Source: an uncultured Eubacterium sp. (GTDB taxonomy: Bacteria > Bacillota > Clostridia > Lachnospirales > Lachnospiraceae). From it: DNA of 60,833 nucleotides. Location of the stretch: NCBI GenBank assembly GCA_945910225.1, contig CAMDYG010000012.1, positions 1 to 60,833 of the forward strand. Direction: 5' to 3'. The notes beneath the pieces were generated by a model. The model searched no databases, had not been told where the DNA came from, and worked only from the letters and a program-made list of their open reading frames with translations. The translations under genes and the position numbers were made by a program. Below are positions 19,246 to 28,650 of this stretch, in pieces. Each line of letters starts with the position of its first letter. Within the stretch, counting starts at the first letter, position 1.

Positions 19246-20290
19246 AATTAATATTACTCCTGTCATATGATATTGTTTCAAGCATATATTTTACTATTTC
19301 GTCATGAGAATGGCAATGTGCCAGTGCCCACATAAGTTTCATTGTGATACTTTCACTGGTCATATCACCTGCATTGATAACATTCTCGTTAGAAAGCATT
19401 TTCCCAACTTCATACACATCAAGAGATACCCCTTCGTATAGGCATTGTGTTGTTATAACAACGATTATACCAGCAACTGTCAGCTCATGTATTTTGGTTA
19501 GAATATTATTATACTGTGTTGGAATTCCACCAATGCCAAAACATTCAATAATTACGGCTTTATAATTATTTTTTGCAAAATCAAATATTTCAGACCTGAT
19601 TCCTGGAAATAATTTTATTGTTAATATATCAGGACATAATCCGGTGACAGCACGGAATTTATTACCTGATCCGTAACTGAATATCGCTTGAAATTCAGAG
19701 TCGTAAGATACATTATATTGTATTGAACCAGCCTTGATTGTGGCTATTACTGGAGCATTGACACTTTCAAAGGCATCAAAACTTTTAGTACTTAACTTAG
19801 AAGCTCTTGTTCCACATATAAGTTTTCCGTTAAATACAACAAATACGCCATTAATATCTTCACATGCATAATATATTGCATTTTTAAGATTTGTAACAGC
19901 ATCTGTTCCATCGGCGTTAATAGGAAGCTGGGAACCTGTTATTATAATGGGTTTTGCAGGATTAACCAGCATATAAGATAAAGCAGCTGCTGTATATGCG
20001 CAAGTGTCAGTGCCATGTGTTATTACGAAACCATCATAGCTGTCGTAATATTCAGCTACAGTATCCGCTATCATACACATATGATCAGGTGTCATATTGG
20101 AACTGTCTATATTCATTAAAGATATATGATTAATATTACATTTGAAATCTGCATCTGTAATATATGACAATAATCCATCTGCATTCATGGACGGGGTTAA
20201 ACCATTTCCCATATCTGATGATGCAATTGTTCCACCAGTTGTTATTAATAGTATTTTTTTTGTATTATTTTTTACTCTTTCCTTCGCCAT
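19223..20290 (-). CDS. ansA: L-asparaginase (type I)
   Basis: 355 aa with the first catalytic Thr in KILLITTGGTIASSDMGNG and the second in VITHGTDTCAYTAAALSYML. It lacks a signal peptide, so it is the cytoplasmic type, hydrolysing L-asparagine to aspartate and ammonia. It starts 26 nt inside the end of the AGCS symporter gene, and the DeoR gene begins within its own 3' end. The three genes thus overlap serially and are translationally coupled. The neighbour suggests the symporter may bring in the amino acid substrate, although AGCS proteins are best known for alanine and glycine. Confidence 0.92.
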   Translation of the reverse strand: MAKERVKNNTKKILLITTGGTIASSDMGNGLTPSMNADGLLSYITDADFKCNINHISLMNIDSSNMTPDHMCMIADTVAEYYDSYDGFVITHGTDTCAYTAAALSYMLVNPAKPIIITGSQLPINADGTDAVTNLKNAIYYACEDINGVFVVFNGKLICGTRASKLSTKSFDAFESVNAPVIATIKAGSIQYNVSYDSEFQAIFSYGSGNKFRAVTGLCPDILTIKLFPGIRSEIFDFAKNNYKAVIIECFGIGGIPTQYNNILTKIHELTVAGIIVVITTQCLYEGVSLDVYEVGKMLSNENVINAGDMTSESITMKLMWALAHCHSHDEIVKYMLETISYDRSNINYAYRTET

Positions 20291-21665
20291 TAAAATAATC
20301 CTTTACCAGTTGAACTACAACACCAGAAAGCAGGAACACAGCAATCAGGTTAGGGATAACCATTAATCCGTTAAAGGTTTCGGCAATGCTCCACATCAAT
20401 CCAAGATTCATTGTTGCACCTACTACAGCAACAAGTGCATATATAATCATGAAAGGTTTTGTTGCTTTAGGACCAATTAAGAATTCGATACATCTCTGGC
20501 CATATAATCCCCATCCAATTACAGTTGAGAAAGCAAAACAACACATGGCAATTGCAGTGAAAATTGATACCCATCCGCCATAGGTTGCAGTGAATCCGGA
20601 AATCGTCAGTTCTGCTCCGGCAGCCTGTCCATATCCTATATTAACGCCGCTGCACAAAATTACAAGTGCTGTAAGAGTACATATTACTATTGTGTCAACA
20701 AATACCTCAAATATACCGAAGAAGCCCTGTTTAACGGGTTTTCTTGTATCGGCACATGCATGGGCAATAGAGCCTGTTCCAAGACCAGCTTCGTTAGAGA
20801 ATATTCCACGGGATACACCTTTTTTCATACTCATGAAGAAGCTGCCAACAACCCCTCCAGTTACAGAAGCCGGTGAAAAAGCACCAACAAATATTGATCT
20901 GAATACCGCTGGAACATGTGATGCATTAACGATAATTACGCCAATTGCAAGAACTATATATAATAATGCCATAAATGGAATTAATTTCTCAGTTACCTTT
21001 CCAATTCTTTTGATACCACCTATCATAATAAGTGCTATAAGTATCATTATGATAATACCAATTATAAGATTAATTATATAAATTGAATCTTCTGGTATAA
21101 TCTTATAATTAAGAAGGGCAGAGTCAATAGCCGCTGTTATTGTATTAACCTGTGTAGCATTTCCTGTTCCAAATACTGTAAGAACACCAAGCGCAGAAAA
21201 GAGGTAAGCTAGCCAGTGCCAATGTTTTTTCAGACCATTCTTAATATAGTACATTGGTCCTCCGACAAGTTCGCCTTTTGAATTGTTTTCTCTGAAATGA
21301 ACGGCGAGTACAACTTCAGAAAACTTGGTACACATGCCAAGTAGCGCTGATATCCACATCCAGAATACAGCTCCTGGACCACCTATTGCGATTGCTCCAG
21401 CAACACCAGCTATATTACCTGTTCCAACTGTAGCAGCCAACGCAGTGCATACAGCCTGAAACGGAGTTAATGCGCCATCGGAAGCATTACGCTTTTTAAG
21501 TATTCGTCCGATGGTTATTTTCATTGCATATGGGAATTTGCGAATCTGAATAAATCTTGTTCTGATACTTAAGATTATTCCTACACCGATGATACATATC
21601 ATGGCAGGAATACCCCAGATAAAGTTATTGATAACACTGTTAATTGATTCTATTGTATAAAGCAT
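20265..21665 (-). CDS. AGCS family amino acid:cation symporter
   Basis: 466 aa, about eleven membrane spans. It matches the alanine/glycine:cation symporter family: FRENNSKGELVGGPMYYIKNGL, GTGNIAGVAGAIAIGGPGAVFWMW, and GIFSNEAGLGTGSIAHA. The family uses Na+ or H+ to import small neutral amino acids. Being first in the operon with asparaginase suggests asparagine, alanine or glycine uptake; specificity cannot be fixed from sequence. Confidence 0.93.
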   Translation of the reverse strand: MLYTIESINSVINNFIWGIPAMICIIGVGIILSIRTRFIQIRKFPYAMKITIGRILKKRNASDGALTPFQAVCTALAATVGTGNIAGVAGAIAIGGPGAVFWMWISALLGMCTKFSEVVLAVHFRENNSKGELVGGPMYYIKNGLKKHWHWLAYLFSALGVLTVFGTGNATQVNTITAAIDSALLNYKIIPEDSIYIINLIIGIIIMILIALIMIGGIKRIGKVTEKLIPFMALLYIVLAIGVIIVNASHVPAVFRSIFVGAFSPASVTGGVVGSFFMSMKKGVSRGIFSNEAGLGTGSIAHACADTRKPVKQGFFGIFEVFVDTIVICTLTALVILCSGVNIGYGQAAGAELTISGFTATYGGWVSIFTAIAMCCFAFSTVIGWGLYGQRCIEFLIGPKATKPFMIIYALVAVVGATMNLGLMWSIAETFNGLMVIPNLIAVFLLSGVVVQLVKDYFNGEGKSKK

Positions 21666-21687
21666 AAAATGACCATCCTGTGTATTA

Positions 21688-22110
21688 TTACAAATATGTG
21701 TTATATGCTATGGATGAGCATATAGCAAGAAGGTTATCCATATCTTCGTATTTTACAGGATACGCTTTAGAACGATATATATGTCCATCATCCATTCTAT
21801 ATGTGAACTGGGATGTTAATTCATTAGCTTTTTTTATTGTAAAATAATAATCATGATTATTACATTTTACATGTACACTTACATAATCATCGTTTATCTT
21901 GGATAAACCATATTCTTTAATATATTTTTCAAAATAAATCTTTACAGGAGCACTATTGAAGTCAAGATTATAATTCTGTGTAAGCAATATTGCTTTATCT
22001 GATCCATATATCCTTATCTTGACACACTGATCAAACTCCTGCATAGATTCTTCTGCAATTCCATTATCAAATACAATAGTATGTTTAACGGATTTGATTG
22101 TATGTAACAT
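21688..22110 (-). CDS. Hypothetical protein (140 aa)
   Basis: I do not recognise a family. It is a soluble, beta-rich-looking protein without signal peptide, containing CVKIRIYGSDKAILLTQNYN and VSVHVKCNNHDYYFTIKKANELTSQF. It starts 48 nt after the giant coiled-coil gene on the same strand, with an AGGAGG ribosome binding site, so the two may form a functional pair. It ends 22 nt before the AGCS symporter start. Confidence 0.65.
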   Translation of the reverse strand: MLHTIKSVKHTIVFDNGIAEESMQEFDQCVKIRIYGSDKAILLTQNYNLDFNSAPVKIYFEKYIKEYGLSKINDDYVSVHVKCNNHDYYFTIKKANELTSQFTYRMDDGHIYRSKAYPVKYEDMDNLLAICSSIAYNTYL

Positions 22111-22158
22111 ATATTCTGCCTCCTGTGTAATTATTAATAATTAACACAGATAATGTGA

Positions 22159-24486
22159 TTATTTCTTTTTACCAAAGAACTTAGTGAACAGACCCTTATC
22201 TTTAGATAAATCAGAAGACTTGTCTGAATCTGACTCGTCAGTGCTGCTTTCATCTGTGAAATTAAATGTCACACCGGTAAGATTAGTAAATTCCATAAGA
22301 GTATCATCATATGTTTTTTTTGCAGCATTATAATCATTCTGATTAAAATCACTGCGGGTTGTTTCGTAATTAAGCTTGTAATAAGTTTTGGAAAGAGCAT
22401 TACATATTGAATTACTCTGGCTGTATACAAAGTCTGCTTTTTCATACTCAGCTTTTGCAATATCATATGCAAGTTTTAATGAATCCTTTGTCCTTCCACT
22501 GGCGTCCGAACTAGCTTGTGCTTTGGTAAGCTTATCATTAGCTTCATTAAGCCTGAAACGTATTTTGTTAATTTCTTCTTTGGTCTGCTTAAGCTTTTTC
22601 TGAAGATTCATTTCGTTAGCAAGGGAATCTTCAACAGCTTTTTTCTTAATCTCTTCCTGAGCAATCGCTTCGTCAAGCTGTGCCTTAATCTGAGGAAGAT
22701 TCTTGGCAGCATTAGCCTGCTCAGTCTGAACTGCTTCATAGTTTCTTAAAACTTCTTCGTACTTATCTTTGGCTTTGTTAAGAACAGAAACAGAATCAGA
22801 ACCAAATTCATCAAGTTTCTTAATATTGCTTTTAACATGATCGATATCGTTGAGAATTTTCTCTGATTTTTTCTTGGCATTTTCATAGTTAATATTAAAA
22901 GATGATGTTGATTCTGTAAGCCTGTTATATTCAGCAAGATAAGAATCAGCCTTTTCCTTGTATTCGTTAAATATGTTATATGCTTCAGCTGTTATCTGAG
23001 CTTTTTCATCATATTCAGCTTTGGCTTTATTAACCATTGCTCTTGAAGTATTGTAATTCATTTTGATTGACTCTGAATTTTTGACAGCTTTCTCATAAGC
23101 TGTTTTAAGCTCAGGGATAACTTTTTTACTTTCTTCAAGGTGAATTGCGGCATGATCGGTTGTGATCTTGGCATTATTATAATTAATCTCTGCTCTGTTA
23201 ATGTCGTCCTGTAATGATTTTAAACTAAGCTGATATACATCATTACCATTATTAATATCCTGTTCAGATATAAAAGGTATTCGGGTAATATTAGACATAT
23301 CAGAAAGATCACATTCACTGATTATTACCCTGTTGTCACCTTCTTTTTTACATTCACAGGAGAAATTATTCCTTACTGGAAGTCCATTAATACTATAGTT
23401 AACAGGAATATAAGATAAACCACCCATACCTCTGAAATTAATGATCCAGTCCCCAAATGTGATGTCTGTATTACCACAAACATTAAGATTGTAGAGAATT
23501 AAATCTTTACAATAGTCTTGTACATCAGGGTTATTAATTGTAAAATCCTTGGTTGATTCTAATAACTTCTGCTGATTACGAAGGTTATCAAGAATAGTAT
23601 CAAATTCATAATTATGCGAATCTCTTCCAGAATCTACCTGATTATTATAATTCTTTTCTTTAGCTGCCTCATCATTAATAGCATCTTCATAGTCCTTTTT
23701 AGCCTTGTCCAGCTCACTGACAGCATTGTCATATGCTTCTTTCGCAGCATTTTCAGCAGATACAGCTTCTTCATAAGCTGGTTTAAGCCTGTTCTGTGAT
23801 TCAATAATCTTATCATAAGCTACTTTTTTGATCGTTTCTTCTGAACGTTTCTGTTCATAATCAGCTTTCTTTTCAGCTTCTTCAGCTTCAGCCTTTTCAA
23901 GCATGCTTTTTCTTCCAGAAATAAGTGACATATTCTTGTCATATTCTTCCTGTAATTCCTGAATTGCAGCTACTGAATCAGAATATTGTTTCTGTAATTC
24001 TGCAAGAGCCGCTTTTTGTTCATCAATTTTGCCCTGCGAATTATCAGCAGCACCAAGATACTGGTCATAAGAAGCCTTTGCTTCATTTAATTCAGAAGTG
24101 GCTTTATTTATATTATCTTTAAAAGAATCAGCTTTCTTTTTCTCATCATAGAAATCATTACCAAGCTTTATAGTAACTTCCTTAGCCTGGGAATATACTT
24201 CAGATGCCTCTTTTGAAGTATTCTTGGCTGAAATGATATCTTCATTAATCTGCTCGAGAGAAGCATTTGCTTTATTTAATTCTACTTTTATAAGATCAAC
24301 AGACAATATAAGTTCATGAAGTCCGGAATGATCATCAGATGTTGTTACTACACAAGAATCATAAGCAGCCTTAGCTTCTTCAAGCTTTTTCTTACTGTCA
24401 GTTATATTCTGCCTGAGAACAGATAAATGATTTTTTGCTTTAGCAACATCTTTTTCTGCTTTTGTTATAATAGCGAAATTGTTCAT
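22159..24486 (-). CDS. Large coiled-coil protein with embedded globular segment
   Basis: 775 aa from the ATG at 24486, which has GAGGGTG upstream; the longer reading needs a TTG at 24507. Almost the whole chain is charged heptad-like sequence rich in Ala, Glu, Lys and Asp (for example AKSEVYSQAKEV-type repeats). Two coiled-coil arms of ~290 and ~330 residues flank a ~110-residue non-coil domain containing GDWIINFRGMGGLSYIPVNYS and a Cys pair (CECKKEG). The C-terminus is an acidic Ser/Asp linker followed by GLFTKFFGKKK, a short amphipathic basic tail that could touch membrane. No Walker motifs, so it is not an SMC ATPase. Function is unknown. Confidence 0.75.
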   Translation of the reverse strand: MNNFAIITKAEKDVAKAKNHLSVLRQNITDSKKKLEEAKAAYDSCVVTTSDDHSGLHELILSVDLIKVELNKANASLEQINEDIISAKNTSKEASEVYSQAKEVTIKLGNDFYDEKKKADSFKDNINKATSELNEAKASYDQYLGAADNSQGKIDEQKAALAELQKQYSDSVAAIQELQEEYDKNMSLISGRKSMLEKAEAEEAEKKADYEQKRSEETIKKVAYDKIIESQNRLKPAYEEAVSAENAAKEAYDNAVSELDKAKKDYEDAINDEAAKEKNYNNQVDSGRDSHNYEFDTILDNLRNQQKLLESTKDFTINNPDVQDYCKDLILYNLNVCGNTDITFGDWIINFRGMGGLSYIPVNYSINGLPVRNNFSCECKKEGDNRVIISECDLSDMSNITRIPFISEQDINNGNDVYQLSLKSLQDDINRAEINYNNAKITTDHAAIHLEESKKVIPELKTAYEKAVKNSESIKMNYNTSRAMVNKAKAEYDEKAQITAEAYNIFNEYKEKADSYLAEYNRLTESTSSFNINYENAKKKSEKILNDIDHVKSNIKKLDEFGSDSVSVLNKAKDKYEEVLRNYEAVQTEQANAAKNLPQIKAQLDEAIAQEEIKKKAVEDSLANEMNLQKKLKQTKEEINKIRFRLNEANDKLTKAQASSDASGRTKDSLKLAYDIAKAEYEKADFVYSQSNSICNALSKTYYKLNYETTRSDFNQNDYNAAKKTYDDTLMEFTNLTGVTFNFTDESSTDESDSDKSSDLSKDKGLFTKFFGKKK

Positions 24487-24523
24487 AGAAAACACCCTCT
24501 TTAACAATTATTTTCAGGTAATA

Positions 24524-25699
24524 TTATCGTGCTGATATAAGTGTATCAGCTAAATCCTCTAATTGAGGAATATCTTTTTCTTTTAAAGTTGATTTGATAG
24601 TTACAACAGGCTCTATTACAGTTATATTCTTCATGCTGTCAAGTATTCCACGCATTGTTTTAGCAGCAGTCGGAGCCCATGATCCATTCTCAATGAGTGC
24701 TACCTTTCTATTCTGGTAAGCTTTTGACTGGAGATGATGAAGGAAATCCTGCATAACAGGGAATACACCTGCATCATAACTTGCAGCAGCAAGCACCATT
24801 CTGTCATATCTGAATGCATCTTCTACCGCTTCAGCGATATCACATCTTGAAAGATCTGTTACAACAACTTTTTCTTCACCTTTGTCACGAAGAATCTGTG
24901 CAAACTGTTCAGCAGCCTTAGCTGTATTACCATGTATAGATGCATATGCTACAAATACACCTGTTGATTCTGGCTTATAACTGCTCCATGTATTGTATAA
25001 ATCAATATAATATCCAAGATTATCAGACAAAACAGGTCCATGTAAAGGACATATTGTTCTGATATCAAGAGCTGCAGCTTTCTTAAGAAGAGTCTGAACA
25101 GGAGCACCATATTTACCTACTATATTAAAATAATATCTGCGTGCTTCGCAAGCCCAGTCAGTTTCACCAGAGGTAAGAGACAAAGCACCGAATTTACCAA
25201 AACCATCTGCTGAGAAGAGGATTTTTTCAGTGCTTTCATAGGTAACCATAACTTCAGGCCAGTGAACCATAGGTGCCATTACAAAGTTAAGATTATGTGA
25301 TCCGGTTGAAAGTGAATCACCTTCTTTTACAATAAGTGTATTCTTAATTGTAATACTGTCAAAGAACTGCTCTATCATTACAAATGTTTTGGAATTACCA
25401 ACAACTGTAACTTCAGGATATAATTCCAGTAATCTTGCAAGGCTTCCTGCGTGATCAGGTTCCATATGCTGGACAACTACATAATCAAGATCCCTTCCAT
25501 TAAGTTCACTGACAAGATTGTCTTCCCATGCTTTCATTCCCCTTTTATCAACAGTATCCATTAATACTGTCTTTTCATCAAGAATCAGATATGAATTGTA
25601 AGATACACCTTCTGGAACCGGATACTGGCTTTCAAATAAATCTATTGTTGTATCATCAACACCAATATATCTTACAGAGTCTGAAATAGCAAATTTCAT
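24524..25699 (-). CDS. Flavodiiron protein (FprA family A-type flavoprotein)
   Basis: 391 aa with an N-terminal metallo-beta-lactamase-like diiron domain and a C-terminal flavodoxin domain. Diiron ligands are visible in VVQHMEPDHAGSL, FSADGFGKFGAL and TICPLHGPVLSD. The flavodoxin FMN loop is VFVAYASIHGNTAKAAEQFA. These enzymes reduce O2 to water or NO to N2O and protect anaerobes from oxygen or nitrosative stress. Electrons come from rubredoxin or a similar carrier not encoded here. AGAGAGGATAA precedes the ATG. It is divergent from the iron alcohol dehydrogenase. Confidence 0.94.
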   Translation of the reverse strand: MKFAISDSVRYIGVDDTTIDLFESQYPVPEGVSYNSYLILDEKTVLMDTVDKRGMKAWEDNLVSELNGRDLDYVVVQHMEPDHAGSLARLLELYPEVTVVGNSKTFVMIEQFFDSITIKNTLIVKEGDSLSTGSHNLNFVMAPMVHWPEVMVTYESTEKILFSADGFGKFGALSLTSGETDWACEARRYYFNIVGKYGAPVQTLLKKAAALDIRTICPLHGPVLSDNLGYYIDLYNTWSSYKPESTGVFVAYASIHGNTAKAAEQFAQILRDKGEEKVVVTDLSRCDIAEAVEDAFRYDRMVLAAASYDAGVFPVMQDFLHHLQSKAYQNRKVALIENGSWAPTAAKTMRGILDSMKNITVIEPVVTIKSTLKEKDIPQLEDLADTLISAR

Positions 25700-25961
25700 A
25701 AATTATCCTCTCTTTCTATTCCTAAATATATATAAAACTGTTAATCACTTTTATATTACAATTTGTTATGATTATAACATTTATTTCAAAGATAAAAAAG
25801 GGGCAGATATACTATTATTTTGTTTGATTTTTTGTTGAACATGTCCGAATTAATAATTTATTGTTTTTTTATTAATCAGATACTTGTAATAAAATATCAA
25901 GAGTGTTAAAATATAGACAACTTTTAAAAGTGAACAATTTTATATTATGGAGGCGTTTTTT

Positions 25962-27110
25962 ATGGCACAGAGATTTATTTTGAACGGAACTTCTTATCAT
26001 GGAGCAGGTGCGATTAAAGAAATCGCAACAGAAGTCAAGTCTAGAGGATTTAAGAAAGCGTTTGTGTGTTCAGATCCTGACCTTGTAAAATTTGGCGTAA
26101 CAGATAAGGTGCTTTCAATACTCAAAGATAATGGCCTTGATTATGAATTGTATTCTAACATCAAGCCTAATCCAACGATTGAGAATGTTCAGACTGGTGT
26201 AGAAAGCTTTAAAAAGGCTGGAACAGATTACCTTATTGCAATTGGTGGCGGTTCATCAATGGATACAGCCAAGGCAATCGGTATTATAATTAATAATCCT
26301 GAATTCGCAGATGTCAGAAGCCTTGAAGGTGTTGCTGATACTAAGAAGCCGGCAGTTCCAATTATTGCAGTTCCTACTACAGCAGGTACAGCCGCTGAGG
26401 TTACTATTAACTATGTAATCACAGATGCAGAGAAGAATCGTAAGATGGTATGTGTAGATCCACATGATATTCCTGTAGTTGCTGTTGTTGATCCTGATAT
26501 GATGTCAAGCATGCCTAAGGGACTTACCGCTGCAACAGGTATGGATGCACTTACACATGCGATTGAAGGTTATATTACAGCAGGTGCCTGGGAGTTATCT
26601 GATATGTTCCATCTTAAGGCTATTGAGATTATTTCTAAGAGTCTTAGAGGTGCAGTTGACAATACACCTGAAGGAAGAGAAGGAATGGCTTTAGGCCAGT
26701 ATATAGCTGGTATGGGATTCTCTAATGTTGGTCTTGGAATAGTTCATTCAATGGCTCATCCACTTGGAGCACTTTATGATACACCACATGGTGTTGCTAA
26801 TGCTATCATTCTTCCAACAGGTATGGAATATAATGCTCCAGCAACAGGAGAAAAGTATCGTGATATAGCTAAAGCTATGGGTGTTGAAGGAACAGAAAAG
26901 ATGACACAGGATGAATACAGAAAGGCTGCTATTGATGCAGTTAAGAAGCTTGCTTCTGATGTAGGAATTCCAGCTAATCTTAAGGATATTGTTAAACCAG
27001 AGGATATTCCATTCCTTGCACAGTCTGCATATGATGATGCATGCCGTCCTGGTAATCCAAGAGAAACAAGTGTTGAAGAGATTACAGAACTTTATAAGAG
27101 TCTCCTTTAA
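25962..27110 (+). CDS. Iron-containing alcohol dehydrogenase
   Basis: 382 aa from the ATG at 25962, which has GGAGG 8 nt upstream; an earlier ATG at 25947 overlaps that ribosome binding site. NAD-binding GGGSSMDTAKAIG and the metal ligands in DALTHAIEGY, VHSMAHPLGALYDTPHGVANA mark the group III (FucO/1,3-propanediol dehydrogenase-like) family. It reduces short aldehydes such as lactaldehyde, or butyraldehyde, with NAD(P)H. The substrate is not deducible; a fermentative role is likely in this anaerobe. A strong terminator follows. Confidence 0.93.
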   Translation: MAQRFILNGTSYHGAGAIKEIATEVKSRGFKKAFVCSDPDLVKFGVTDKVLSILKDNGLDYELYSNIKPNPTIENVQTGVESFKKAGTDYLIAIGGGSSMDTAKAIGIIINNPEFADVRSLEGVADTKKPAVPIIAVPTTAGTAAEVTINYVITDAEKNRKMVCVDPHDIPVVAVVDPDMMSSMPKGLTAATGMDALTHAIEGYITAGAWELSDMFHLKAIEIISKSLRGAVDNTPEGREGMALGQYIAGMGFSNVGLGIVHSMAHPLGALYDTPHGVANAIILPTGMEYNAPATGEKYRDIAKAMGVEGTEKMTQDEYRKAAIDAVKKLASDVGIPANLKDIVKPEDIPFLAQSAYDDACRPGNPRETSVEEITELYKSLL

Positions 27111-27141
27111 TATTTAATTACTTTTTAATTACATTTGACGA

Positions 27142-27187
27142 AAGCCGTTACATTAACCATTTATGTGATTAGTGTAACGGCTTTATT
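27142..27187. terminator. Bidirectional terminator
   Basis: AAGCCGTTACA / TGTAACGGCTT perfect 11-bp stem with a ~20-nt loop and T-rich flanks, between the convergent alcohol dehydrogenase and thioesterase genes. Confidence 0.85.
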
Positions 27188-27196
27188 ATATGAATA

Positions 27197-27619
27197 TTAT
27201 TTATTATCAGTCATTTCAATAAACATTTGATTTAATTCTGGCAGTTCTCTTTTTATTGAAATTGGATGCCCATTAGAATCGAGAAAACAATGCTGGCTTT
27301 CTCCAGTACACCTTATTTCTCCTGTTTTTTCATCTTTTACAGTATATTCAATTGTTATTTTGATCCCATTGTATTTGATTATATTTACTTCAATTAATAC
27401 TGTATCGTAATAATGTGTCATTGATTTGTATTGTGCCTGAACGCTAAGGACTGGACTTATTATCCCACATTCTTCCATTTTCTTATATCCAAAACCATTC
27501 GCTTCCAACATATAAGATCTTGCTTCTTCAAACCATCTTATGTAATTAGAATGGTGGACAATTCCCATCTGATCTGTTTCATAGTATTGTACAAGATGTC
27601 TATATGGTTTGTTAATCAT
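27197..27619 (-). CDS. Acyl-CoA thioesterase, 4-hydroxybenzoyl-CoA thioesterase (hotdog) family
   Basis: 140 aa, standard hotdog size. The YbgC/FadM signature QYYETDQMGIVHHSNYIRWFEEAR contains the catalytic Asp region, and GYKKMEECGIISPVLSVQAQYKS follows. It hydrolyses acyl-CoA (or acyl-ACP) thioesters in the cytoplasm. It stands alone between a terminator and the recombinase-like gene, 51 nt downstream of the latter. GAAGGAATAAT serves as ribosome binding site. Confidence 0.9.
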   Translation of the reverse strand: MINKPYRHLVQYYETDQMGIVHHSNYIRWFEEARSYMLEANGFGYKKMEECGIISPVLSVQAQYKSMTHYYDTVLIEVNIIKYNGIKITIEYTVKDEKTGEIRCTGESQHCFLDSNGHPISIKRELPELNQMFIEMTDNK

Positions 27620-27670
27620 TATTATTCCTTCTTTCCTATCTTTCCAGATTATTGTTTGTTAATTATAGGT

Positions 27671-28603
27671 CTATTGATTATCTGTTGTCAAATTATGCAT
27701 ATTAATGGATATTACATTGTAATCTGCCGCAATATTGATAATATCTTTTGCAACTATTTTATCATAGCGGTTCATCCATTTACCTGTTACACCTGTATAG
27801 GCAGCTACATCTTCTTTTTTTGCTCCACCAATAAGCATGTAACTTATGGCGGCATGTCTTAAGGTCTGCATGGTGTAATGCTTTCTTAGTTTGTTATTTT
27901 TAATAAGAATATCAGAGTACGATTCCAGAAGTCTTTCTATATCTCTCATTTTAATTCTGTTTTTTCTTACATTAAGAAATATTGCACCGGATGAGATATT
28001 GTTGGCTGTAATATATTTATCAAGTAACTCAGCAATATCATCAGGGATAATTATAAATCTTGATATATGATTTTTAGGTGGCATGTTGAAGCATAATCTG
28101 CCTTCATTATCACTGCATATGAATTCTTTATTAAGACTGCATATTTCCTGATTAGTCAATCCCATCTTTATAACAAGTGAAAATATTAAAAATGCTTTAA
28201 AATCGTTTCTGTTTAATGCTTCTGATAACAGATTATCAATTTCTTTAGCTGTTGGGATTGCATCTTTTGATAAAATCTTATCCTGTTCAGGAAGTGACAT
28301 CCCATCAAAATAATTTTTATATTTATTTCCGTGGTTAACTGTGTATGTTTCAACAAATGTACAGACAGATCTCATGACAGACAATCTCATAACAGCTGTG
28401 TTGTAAGATAAGCGATTATTATTAACTAGTTCTATGAGGTTGGAGTAGTAGCTGACAGCCTCTTTTCTTGTAAGTTTCATGGGATCATGGCCTGTAAATT
28501 TATCAAAATTCTTTACTACATTCCAATATTCTTTTCTTGTTCTTGCAGAAAGGTTCGTCTGAAAATAGATCCATATTTCATCTTGAAATTTATTAGATAT
28601 CAT
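27671..28603 (-). CDS. Tyrosine recombinase/integrase-like protein, catalytic set incomplete
   Basis: 310 aa from the ATG at 28603 (AAGGAG 7 nt upstream). A SAM-like N-terminal core-binding domain (ARTRKEYWNVVKNFDKFTG) precedes a catalytic domain. A likely beta2-3 Lys (~K178), the second Arg with its His (TLRHAAISYML, R249/H250) and a nucleophile Tyr (RYDKI, Y280) are present. The first catalytic Arg, normally G-L-R-x-x-E, reads MGLTNQEIC with Thr. The His two before the LR motif is Gln (MQTLRH). It may be a specialised plasmid resolvase-like recombinase or a DNA-binding relic. It is divergent from rep, suggesting a role in replicon dimer resolution or copy control. Confidence 0.78.
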   Translation of the reverse strand: MISNKFQDEIWIYFQTNLSARTRKEYWNVVKNFDKFTGHDPMKLTRKEAVSYYSNLIELVNNNRLSYNTAVMRLSVMRSVCTFVETYTVNHGNKYKNYFDGMSLPEQDKILSKDAIPTAKEIDNLLSEALNRNDFKAFLIFSLVIKMGLTNQEICSLNKEFICSDNEGRLCFNMPPKNHISRFIIIPDDIAELLDKYITANNISSGAIFLNVRKNRIKMRDIERLLESYSDILIKNNKLRKHYTMQTLRHAAISYMLIGGAKKEDVAAYTGVTGKWMNRYDKIVAKDIINIAADYNVISINMHNLTTDNQ

Positions 28604-28650
28604 ATGTTTTCTCCTTAAATCTGAAGTCTTTTCTTGCATTCTACAACAGA

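Noticed and set aside
25800-25961. Rex redox-operator upstream of the iron alcohol dehydrogenase
   Set aside because: TTGTTGAAC-like text is present, but the full TTGTTAANNNNTTAACAA palindrome is not.
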